A DNA stretch of 64,000 nt from the NCBI GenBank assembly GCA_031291845.1, contig JARLIH010000256.1, positions 32,729 to 96,728 on the forward strand, written 5' to 3'. Origin of the DNA: Isosphaeraceae bacterium (GTDB lineage Bacteria > Planctomycetota > Planctomycetia > Isosphaerales > Isosphaeraceae). The notes below the pieces were generated by a model. The model made no database searches, was not told the DNA's origin, and saw only the letters and a list, made by a program, of their open reading frames with translations. Positions 15,655-24,500 of this stretch are shown here, in pieces. Positions within the stretch are counted from its first letter, which is position 1. Each line of letters begins with the position of its first letter. The position numbers and the translations under genes are program-made.

Positions 15655-16483
15655 GGTTCTTCCTCTGTTGTGGAGTGCTGTCGGGGCGGGCTTCCACCGA
15701 TCCGCCTCGGGCCTTTAGGTCGGGGCGAAACCACGACGGAGTCACCAACGGCCTTCCAGCCGCTGGTGAACGCCCCGGTCCGCTGCCGATCGTCGTCTCG
15801 CACGCACGCACGCTCGCGGTCAGCCGCTCCCACGACGGTGGCAAGGGCACCCGCGAGGAACGTCCGCGCGCCAAACTGCCCTAATGGTTACTACGCTCAC
15901 GGTGCGGCAACGACCGATATTTCGTTGATGTTTTTATTGAAGCAAACCCCGTACCAAACCAGGAAGGATCGGACAGTCCGTCGGGAGACCAACCTGCCAC
16001 TTGGCGGCGACACGCACGAAGGCTTCGGGGATCCGCCAACCGTCGCGGACATTCCTGGAACACTCGCCGCCCCGTCCGGGGCCATCAAACCCGAGCAGGC
16101 TGATCGCAAATCTTCACAATCTCGATCATCCGTGCGACGGGGCGATCAGAGATGCTTGAATTGCTGGGCTCTTAAGGCCGTCGGAGAAAAATCATTTCGT
16201 TCGGTCCGTGCGTCATCACCTTTCCGCTAAAGAGCGTATTCAAAACGGGTTAGGAATTCGCACCGCGACCCCGAGACGGCACCGGTGGGAAACTCACGGG
16301 AAAATTGCAATTTTCTTCGCCCGTTCGCGCGCCGAATCTGCAACGATATTGGCGGCGCCGATGACAATGATACGCCATTGTATGAGCCTCGGGTTGTCTC
16401 ATGGATGTCCCGCAATCTTAGAACCCGCGATTGCATGATGCGTTTGGTCGTTCAACCGGCAGCCCTCAATCAGGAGCATTCGC
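15655..16483. other. long divergent intergenic region with a candidate operator
   Basis: About 830 bases lie between the divergent Gly/Tyr-rich gene and the hydrolase cassette. I see no gene or structured RNA. Less GC-rich pockets occur near 15920-15950 and 16190-16320, and a perfect 16-bp palindrome is listed separately. The region should hold the promoters of both flanking units. Confidence 0.5.
16300..16315. promoter_or_regulatory. perfect 16-bp palindrome, candidate operator of the hydrolase cassette
   Basis: GAAAATTGCAATTTTC is its own reverse complement and AT-rich in GC-rich surroundings, 168 bases before the GTG of the first cassette gene. It has the form of a site for a homodimeric helix-turn-helix repressor. 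No regulator gene is next to it. Confidence 0.4.
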
Positions 16484-19400
16484 GTGGCCTCGCCGACCGT
16501 GTTGCGACGGAGCCGACTCCTGTCGGAGCTGCAAAAACAGTCTGTGTTCACGGCCTACATGCGACCCGAGCTGCGCCGGGACCTCGAGGCAGAGGCCGAC
16601 GACCCTGACATCCCGGAGCGCGACAAGATCGTGCGGCGGGACATGCTCGAGCGCGTCGAGCAACTGCTGGCCGATCCGGAGCGCGGGCCCGACCTCGTCT
16701 CCGAGGGACCGGGGGTCTCCGCGCGTGCGCTGGGCCTGTTCTTCAGCACCGACCTGGTCGTGGTCGTCCCGGGGTTCCTCGGCAGCGCCCTCAGCGACGT
16801 GAGGCCGGGGGGCTTCGGCCTGATCTGGGTCAACCCGAACGTCCTGTTTCGCGACCGGCTCGGCCTGTTGCAGCTTGCCGCTTACGCAAGCCCGGAGCAC
16901 GACCTGGACGGCTCCGTGGAGATCGAGGCGACCGGGTTGCTGCCGATCCTTTACGACCTCCTCCGGGCCGATCTCGAGCCGCGCCGGTACAGCGTGGCGG
17001 TGTTTCCGGTCGACTGGCGCAAGGACCTCGACGCGGCCGCACAGCGGTTGTGCGCGCGGCTGCAAGAAATGGTCGCCGGGTCGACCAAGCCGATCCACCT
17101 CATCGCCCATTCGCAAGGGGCGCTGGTGGCCCGCCGCGGATTGCAGCTCCTGGACCAGGCCGTCGGACGGCAGGTCGTGCGCGACCGCGTCCGGAGTCTG
17201 GTGCTGCTCGGGCCCGCGAACTACGGCTCCTTTTCCGCGGCCTTCGCGCTGGCGGGCAATCACGATCTGATTCGCCAGCTCAGCCCCTTCGTCGTCGCGC
17301 CGACGCAAGGGTTCCAGGCCCTGCTCCAGTCGATGAGCGGCATCTACCAGCTCTTGCCCTGGGACTCCGACCGCCTGCCCGTGCTGACCGAGCCCGGTCA
17401 TCAGGTCGGCCGGGTCGACTTCTGGAAGCCGACGATCGACGCCACCCGCCTGAACCGGCTCTTCGGCTGGGGGAAGCAGATCGATACGTCGTTCTTCAGC
17501 GACCGGACGACGGTCATCCTGGGCGACAACTATAGCCCGGGCCGCGCGACGACGGTCGCCGGCGTCGCCTATGTGGCCGGAGCACTCCAGGCGACGCACG
17601 TCAGCCGGGGCGACGGCACCGTGCCGGACCCCTGCGCGTTCCTCGACGGGGCCGCCACGCTCCGCGCCCGCAATACCGAGCACATGAAGCTGCCGACCTA
17701 TCCGCGCATCCTGCGGGCGGTCCGCGACGTGCTGGCGGGCCGGCCGGTCGCCCAGGACGAGGGGCTGACTCAGGTCGACCGGATCGACGCCCTCGCCCCG
17801 GTCCGGACGCTGGATGCGCCATTGTCGTTTGCGGCGGTCACGTCCGTGGGCGGCCCGGTGCCGGTGCCGGTACCGGCGCTCGCCGCGCCGGCCGCGGCAC
17901 CGCCACCGACCACGCCGGCGCGAGGGCCCGAGGAGGCCCGGAACCTGGTCTCTCGCCCGCCCGCTGCGCGTCGGCTGCGCGCCTTTGCGTTCGACCCCAT
18001 GCTCAGCCGCCGGCTCGACTCCAGCACCCTCAACCTGGCGACCCTTTCCATCCCCTGGGAAGAGGGCCTCCAGCCCGGGCCCGTCGGCGAGTACCTCGAA
18101 GTGATCGACGTCGATCCCGGGAGCAGCCTGTTTTACCCCCCGGTCGACCTGAACGACCCGTACCTGCTGGCGCAGGACGGACGGGCCCCTTCCGAGGGGG
18201 ACCCGCGGTTCCACCAGCAGATGGTCTACGCCGTCGCGATGACCACGATCCGGACGTTCGAGCTGGCGATCGGGCGCCGGGTGATCTGGGCTCCGTACAT
18301 CACGCGCGACGCGCAGGGGCGCCTTCATCATCAGTTCGTGAGGCGGCTGCGCGTCTACCCCCACGCCCTGCGCGAGGCCAACGCGTACTACAGCCCCCAG
18401 AAGAAGGCACTCTTGTTCGGGTACTTCCGGGCGCCGGCGTCGCCGGACGGGATGATTCCCCCCGGCGGGACGATCTTCGCCTGCCTCTCGCACGACATCG
18501 TCGCGCACGAGACGACGCACGCCCTGCTCGACGGCATGCACCGCTACTTCGACGAGCCAAGCAACCCGGACGTGCTCGCCTTCCACGAGGCGCTCGCCGA
18601 CATCGTGGCCCTGCTCCAGCACTTCACGCTGCCGGAGGTGCTCCGCGACCAGATTGCGCGGACGCGCGGCGACCTCGCCGGGCAGGAGAGCCTGCTCGGG
18701 CAGTTGGCCGTCGAGTTCGGCCGCGCCCGCGGTATGAACGGGGCACTGCGCGACGCCATCGGCGAGTACCGCGAGCGCGAGGTGGACGGAGAGAAGGAGC
18801 AAGTCTGGCACCCCCGCAAGCCGTCGGAGGCCGACTACCAGCGCGCGAGCGAGCCCCACGCGCGGGGCGCCGTGCTGGTCGCGGCCGTGTTCGACGCGTA
18901 CCTCGCCATCTACAAACGCCGTGCTGTTCCACTCTTGCGGGTGGCGACCGGCGGCACGGGCGTCCTGCCGGCGGGTGACCTCCACCCCGAGCTGGTCCGG
19001 CTCCTGGCGGACCAGGCGGCCAGGGCCGCCGGCCACGTCCTGCGGATGTGCATCCGGGCACTCGACTACTGCCCGCCCGTCGACATCACGTTCGGCGAGT
19101 ACCTCCGGGCGCTCGTCACCGCCGACGCCGACCTCGTGCCCGACGACGACCTGAATTATCGTGTGGCCGTCGTCACCGCGTTCGCCCGACGCGGGATTTA
19201 TCCCCCCGACGCGCGCAACCTCTCGGTCGAGACTCTGCTCTGGCAGGCGCCCTCCGACCCCTATTGCCTCAAGGGGGAACAGTTCGAGGCGATCCGCCAC
19301 CTGTCGAGCCTGGCCCCGGATCCGACCGACGACCGCGAGACGCTGCACAGCCGGATGCGCGATGACGCCAAGGTCGTCCATTCACTCCTCCTCTTTGACG

Positions 19401-19867
19401 GCCTCCCGAACGGCTTCGACCGCTTCCTCGGCGTGAACCTCGGCCGCGACGCCCCCGCGACGATCCCGCGCGGCGGCGACGGACGACCGCTCGTCGAGGT
19501 CCACGCCGTCCGACCCTGCTTCCGGTCGGGGCCCGACGGGAATACCCTGGCCGACCTCTTGATCGAGATCACCCAGCGCCGGTTCGGCTATCTCGACCCC
19601 GCGGTCCAGAAGACCGCCGACGCCGACGCCACCAAGGCCCCGCCCCTGCCTGACTTCACCTTCCGCGGCGGCTGCACCTTGATCATCGACCTCAAGGCGG
19701 GCCAGGTCCGTTACGCCATCGCCAAGGACGTCATGTCCGACTGGCGGCTGGAGCAGCAGCGGCAGTTCGTCGCGCAGACCGTCGGCGACCAGGCCCTGAG
19801 TCTGACGTTCCTTCCCCGCACCAACGGACAGGTCCGCGAGCCGTTCGCAGTCCTCCACCGCATCTGA
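16484..19867 (+). CDS. alpha/beta-hydrolase fused to a gluzincin metallopeptidase
   Basis: A 1127-residue two-enzyme protein. Residues about 80-430 are an alpha/beta-hydrolase of the lecithin:cholesterol acyltransferase/PGAP1-like kind: oxyanion strand VVVVPGFLGSAL, then the nucleophile elbow AHSQGAL with S210. Residues about 500-1000 hold a zinc metallopeptidase: HETTH (H675, E676, H679) and third ligand E702 in AFHEALADI, a spacing typical of gluzincins. A Pro/Ala-rich linker lies between them (about 455-485). No signal peptide is seen, so either the protein is cytoplasmic or it leaves by another route. GTG 16484 has AGGAG eight bases upstream. The next gene begins 14 bases after its stop, so they are one operon. 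The joining of a lipase/acyltransferase fold with a metallopeptidase is unusual; both active sites look intact. Confidence 0.85.
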   Translation: MASPTVLRRSRLLSELQKQSVFTAYMRPELRRDLEAEADDPDIPERDKIVRRDMLERVEQLLADPERGPDLVSEGPGVSARALGLFFSTDLVVVVPGFLGSALSDVRPGGFGLIWVNPNVLFRDRLGLLQLAAYASPEHDLDGSVEIEATGLLPILYDLLRADLEPRRYSVAVFPVDWRKDLDAAAQRLCARLQEMVAGSTKPIHLIAHSQGALVARRGLQLLDQAVGRQVVRDRVRSLVLLGPANYGSFSAAFALAGNHDLIRQLSPFVVAPTQGFQALLQSMSGIYQLLPWDSDRLPVLTEPGHQVGRVDFWKPTIDATRLNRLFGWGKQIDTSFFSDRTTVILGDNYSPGRATTVAGVAYVAGALQATHVSRGDGTVPDPCAFLDGAATLRARNTEHMKLPTYPRILRAVRDVLAGRPVAQDEGLTQVDRIDALAPVRTLDAPLSFAAVTSVGGPVPVPVPALAAPAAAPPPTTPARGPEEARNLVSRPPAARRLRAFAFDPMLSRRLDSSTLNLATLSIPWEEGLQPGPVGEYLEVIDVDPGSSLFYPPVDLNDPYLLAQDGRAPSEGDPRFHQQMVYAVAMTTIRTFELAIGRRVIWAPYITRDAQGRLHHQFVRRLRVYPHALREANAYYSPQKKALLFGYFRAPASPDGMIPPGGTIFACLSHDIVAHETTHALLDGMHRYFDEPSNPDVLAFHEALADIVALLQHFTLPEVLRDQIARTRGDLAGQESLLGQLAVEFGRARGMNGALRDAIGEYREREVDGEKEQVWHPRKPSEADYQRASEPHARGAVLVAAVFDAYLAIYKRRAVPLLRVATGGTGVLPAGDLHPELVRLLADQAARAAGHVLRMCIRALDYCPPVDITFGEYLRALVTADADLVPDDDLNYRVAVVTAFARRGIYPPDARNLSVETLLWQAPSDPYCLKGEQFEAIRHLSSLAPDPTDDRETLHSRMRDDAKVVHSLLLFDGLPNGFDRFLGVNLGRDAPATIPRGGDGRPLVEVHAVRPCFRSGPDGNTLADLLIEITQRRFGYLDPAVQKTADADATKAPPLPDFTFRGGCTLIIDLKAGQVRYAIAKDVMSDWRLEQQRQFVAQTVGDQALSLTFLPRTNGQVREPFAVLHRI

Positions 19868-19881
19868 ACGGAGCGTCGCCA

Positions 19882-21357
19882 ATGGCCAAGCAGCAGACCG
19901 GGTCTCCTCCGCAGTCCGACGGTCGGGCAAAGCGCAAGTCGCCGAAGCCGGCCGCCGTGCCCACAAAAAAAGCCGGCGCCAAGGCCCCGCGCAAGGCCCG
20001 CGCAAAAGCAGCGCCCGCCACGGTCCGCATGTACAAGCTCCAGCTCGGCGACTGCTTCCTGCTGACCTTCCCGAAGGACGACGGCGGCAAGTTCCACATG
20101 CTCGTCGACTGCGGCCTGGTCCAGGGGGCCGAAGATCCCACGACGGTCCTGACCGGAGTCGCCCAGGACATCAAGAAGACGACCGGCGGCGTGCTCGACC
20201 TGGTGCTGATCACGCACGAGCACTGGGACCACCTTTCGGGGTTCAACCAGGCGCGCGGCGTCTTTGAGGGGATCGCGTTCAAGCAGCTCTGGGTCGCCTG
20301 GACCGAAGACCCGGCCGATGCGCTCGCGAACTCGCTCCGCGCCGAGCGAGCGGGGCGCCGGCAGGCGCTGGACGGCCTGCTCGATCGCGTGGCGGGACAA
20401 CAGGGGTTCGACGACGATCCGCAACTGGCGATGGCCCAGAACCTGCGCGCCTTTCACGGGTCGCTGGGCGTGGCCGGTGAGGGCAAGGTCGGCGACGCCT
20501 TCGACTGGGTCAAGCAGCACGCCGGCGCGGCGAACACCCGTTTCTGCCGCCCGGGTGACCTGCTGACGCTCCCCGGCGTCTCGGGCGCGCGCGTCTACGT
20601 GCTCGGTCCCCCGCACGACGAAGTCTTGATCCACCGCTCCAACCCGAGCGGGTCGCACCCCGAGACGTACCTGGCCGAGGCCGAGCGGCAGCTCAGCGCG
20701 GCCTTGAACGCGACCGGCGAAAGGGACGGCGGTGCGCCGCTGACTCCGTTCGACTCCACGAACGGGATCAGTCCCGAAGCGGCCGCGAGCGTGCCGCTCT
20801 TCGCGCACTACCTGGACCCCGCGGCCGAGCCTTGGCGGCGCATCGACACCGACTGGCTCGGCGTGATCGGCCCCTTGGCCCTTCAGCTCGACAGCGACAC
20901 GAACAACACGAGCCTCGCGGTCGCCGTCGAGCTGCTCCCCAGCCGCAAGGTGTTGCTCTTCCCGGGCGACGCGCAGGTCGGCAACTGGCTCTCCTGGCAA
21001 GACATCAAGGCATGGACGGTCCCGGGTCCCGGAGGACAGGTCGTCGCGACCGACGTCAACGACCTCTTCGCCCGGACCGTCCTGTACAAGGTCGGCCACC
21101 ACGGCAGCCACAACGCCACCTTGCGGGAGCAGGGCCTCGAGCGGATGACCAACGAGGCTCTCAGCGCGCTCATCCCCGTGGTGCCCAGCTTTGCCAAAGA
21201 GATCAAGAAGTGGACGATGCCCTGGCCCGACCTCCTCAAGAGCCTGATCGCGCGCACCTCGGCTCAGGTGCTGGACGCCACGGCGCACGACGCCGGTCCC
21301 GGTGTCACCGTGACCGACCTGTTCATCGAGGTGCCGATTGCGAATGAGGGAGTCTAA
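19882..21357 (+). CDS. MBL-fold metallohydrolase (ComEC-like)
   Basis: A 491-residue metallo-beta-lactamase-fold protein. A basic Lys/Ala/Pro tail (residues 1-48) precedes the core, which starts MYKLQLGDCFLLTFP. The metal-binding motif THEHWDHLSG gives H112, H114, D116 and H117; further ligands are probably D362-region LLFPGDAQVGNW and H406/H407 in VGHHGSHNATL. The opening QLGDCFLL and the VGHHGSHN motif place it with the ComEC/Rec2-related MBL proteins, which include nucleases and other phosphodiesterases. The DNA-binding look of the basic tail would suit a nuclease, but activity is not known. It lies 14 bases after the hydrolase-peptidase gene, with GGAG upstream of its ATG. Confidence 0.87.
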   Translation: MAKQQTGSPPQSDGRAKRKSPKPAAVPTKKAGAKAPRKARAKAAPATVRMYKLQLGDCFLLTFPKDDGGKFHMLVDCGLVQGAEDPTTVLTGVAQDIKKTTGGVLDLVLITHEHWDHLSGFNQARGVFEGIAFKQLWVAWTEDPADALANSLRAERAGRRQALDGLLDRVAGQQGFDDDPQLAMAQNLRAFHGSLGVAGEGKVGDAFDWVKQHAGAANTRFCRPGDLLTLPGVSGARVYVLGPPHDEVLIHRSNPSGSHPETYLAEAERQLSAALNATGERDGGAPLTPFDSTNGISPEAAASVPLFAHYLDPAAEPWRRIDTDWLGVIGPLALQLDSDTNNTSLAVAVELLPSRKVLLFPGDAQVGNWLSWQDIKAWTVPGPGGQVVATDVNDLFARTVLYKVGHHGSHNATLREQGLERMTNEALSALIPVVPSFAKEIKKWTMPWPDLLKSLIARTSAQVLDATAHDAGPGVTVTDLFIEVPIANEGV

Positions 21358-21526
21358 CCCGGCCGGCCGGAAGGGAGGATGAGGAAGGACCGACTTCCTG
21401 ATCAACACGGCTTTCAAAGCAAGGAAGCCGCCCCTCTTCGCCCCGGACGGGGCACCCAATCGTGTCCCTCTCGACCCGTGATGTTCCGTCGCTTCCCAGC
21501 GTACGTCGCCGAGTCAAAGCACACCC

Positions 21527-24500
21527 ATGGCAGATGACCCCAAATCCTCATTCGGCTCGCCAACCCTCGTGCTCGCGGCGGCGGTATTTGCCGTGTTCAC
21601 CGGCTTCATCGGCGGTTCCGGCCCCACGGACCGAAAAGCGACGTCGCCGGACGCCGCTAGCCCTGCGGACAAAGCGGGCGCGGCCAGGCCGGATACGCTG
21701 CCGACCGTGTCGGCCAAAGATCCGCGCAGACCGTTCCAGGAATTCTGGGAAGTCAGCGCGTCCGACGCGGGCAAGGAGCTCGCCGAAGACCTGATCCAGC
21801 ACAGCGACACGATTGCCCCCGAGTTCCTGATCGCCCTGGTCCCGGACCCGATCGACTCGCGATTGAGCTACCGCTTCGACGCGATCGTCGACGACGTCCA
21901 GATGGCCGTCGAGAGCCTGGGCTGGAACCTCGACCGGTTCTGGCTCCCCTGGCAGCCGAGCGGACAGCAACCCGCACGACGGGACTCGCTCGTCCCGATC
22001 ATCGACTCACCGCCCGACTCGGGCAAAGCGTTTTCGCTCAGGCTTTTCACTGCCGGCGGCCCACATCTGACCGGCCGCTACGGCTTGCCAAACAACGAGC
22101 ACGAGCCCAGGCCGGGCGAGAGCTCCGCGCTCCACGAGCGCGAGCCGGGCGTGCTGATCTTCCGCAAGCCGCGGGCCGATCAGGATGAACGTAAGAGCCA
22201 ACAGATCATGATCGTCTTCCTCGTCGGCGAGCGGCCGACCTCCGGGATCCATAAGGCGGCCCTCGGCAAGGCCCTCAATATCATCGAATTCGTCAAACGG
22301 GGGACCACCACCCCCGAGGCGATGCCGACCGAAGCGGTTCGTTTTCCGATCGTCGGCCCCTACTTCTCCGGGTCGGAACGATCGCTCGAGCTGGTCATCT
22401 CCGACTGGACCTCCAAGCGCATGCACGCGCGGCCAATGACGATCGAAGCGGCCCTTCCCGCCGCCTGGCGACTGCGAGACAAGAGCAGCGCACGCGTAAT
22501 CGACGAATATCTCTTCCGACGAAACACTCTCTTTGACAACGAACTCGGCTCGACCTCGGCGAGAGCCTCCAGGCCCATTTTCTGGCGGTTCTCAATCCGG
22601 TCCGGTGGGGCAAATCACGTCGATCGGAAAAAGATCATCCGCAATTCCGGCGACGACGGCAAAGGGCCCGCCGTCGTGGAATTCGACGCGACGTTGCACC
22701 ACTTTCATCACGTCATGCGCGAGCTGTTCCGATTTCTCCGCCGGCAGAATGGTCACCGACCACTGGGCAAGGTCGCCCTGCTGACCGAGTCGGATACCCA
22801 GTTCGGCCGCCTGGAGGAGCCGAGAAACATAAGAACTAGCTGGGATATCGACCAGGACGATCATAATACGACAATCACGGTCATGAAGTTTCCGTTTCAC
22901 ATCTCTCAGGTCGCGGCCGCCTATGATCAAAACCGGCAGGCCGACGAAAAGGGGGCCGCACCGGCGCTGGCCCGGCCCAGCAGCAAGCTGAGGATCCCCT
23001 TCGACGAGACCGGCAGCCCGCGCGACATCGTGCCGTCGCTTTCTCCCGGCATGTCGTCGGCCTCCGATGAATTCGACCTCGCGAAGATCCTCGAGACGAT
23101 CGCGATGGAAGACTATCGGTACGTCGGCATTGTTGCCACCGACACGCGCGACGTCATCTTCCTGTCGGCCCTGGTGCGGGAGTACTGCCCCGACGTGCAG
23201 TTGTTCTCGCCGGTCGGCGACCTTCTGCTGGGCCATCCGACGTACGCGTCTCAGTTGCGCGGGATGATCGTCGCCTCCCCGTACCCCCTCTTCTCGATGG
23301 CCCAGCGCTGGGATCCCCCCTACTCCGGAGACCATCGCCGACATCTCTTCATGCATGAGAGCGATCAAGGCTACTACAATGCGACTCTCTCCCTGCTGGG
23401 GGCGGTCCAGAAACCCATGCCTCATCTCGAAAACGCGAGCGTGTTTGAATCATCTTATTATTCGTCAATGTTCGACTATGGACGGCCTTTCGATGAGATG
23501 TATCTTCTCGAGAAAGCGCGTGAAGACGGTTTCAGCGGCGACGAGCTTCCTTCCTGCCCCCCTCTTCCAGAGGAGCTCGAACCGCCGCTCTGGGTCGGCG
23601 TCGTCGGCCAGCGCGGACTCTGGCCGCTGCACTTCGAGACGACGCCGGGCGACAGGTCGGATGACGAGGATTTCATCTTCCGGCCACGGCCGGACGATCT
23701 CGGGGCCGACAATTCCCGCCTGGAACAGTTCGTCCCGTTGATTCCCCAGTTTTCCTGGTTCTGGGGGACGATCGTCCTCGGCCTGACTGCGGTGACGGGA
23801 GCCATTTACTACGCACACTGGAGGATCGCCCTGCGGCAGCGCGCGCCGAGCGGCGTCCTCGGCCTCTTCCGAACAGTCGACCCGGGCGGGGGGGACAGCC
23901 GTCAGCGCGAGACGCAAGATGCCTTCGTCTACGCGATGATCGGGGTTGTGGGAGCCGTCTACGGTTATTTCGTCGCGAAGCCGTGCCGGCTGGCGATTCG
24001 ACACTCCCCGTGGACCATTTTCCTCGACCCGTACCGCTTGGCGACTCTGTCCTGGGGCGATTACTGGAACTGGCAGTTCGGTCTCGTGGCGAGCGTGCTC
24101 GCGGGCGCTGGGATGGCGGCCCTTACGGCGACGGTGGCCATCCGGGTCAGCCAGGCGTCCAGGCGGCGACGCCCCTCGACCGCAGCGGTCGTCTTTTGGA
24201 CGCTGTCGACGGTTCTCCTCGTCGCGCACCGCTTCGTGCTGCCGGCCGTGCGAGGACCTGCGAAGCCGTTCGAAGGAGATCCGCCGATCTCGCTCTCGTG
24301 GGCAGATAACATCATGCTGGCCTGCCTCGTCTGGCTCGCGCTCCCCGCTGCGGATAGGTGGCTCAAGGAGAACCTTTCGGCGACCTCCGGCGCCACTGGT
24401 TCTCCGCCGCCCGGGAACGGGCTTGCCGGCATCTTGAGCCGGCTCCATTTCCCGGCGGCGGTTTGCTTGTTCTTCTGCGCAGCCGGAATTTATCTCGAGC

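Noticed and set aside
14563..16230. 555-residue open frame on the plus strand
   Set aside because: It is antisense to the Gly/Tyr-rich repeats (read as Val/Ala-rich) and then enters intergenic DNA. No ribosome-binding site or domain.
16466..19381. 971-residue open frame on the minus strand
   Set aside because: It is antisense to the hydrolase-peptidase gene, whose two active sites are clear. It is rich in Arg, Pro, Gly and His and has no family resemblance, so it is a GC-driven shadow.
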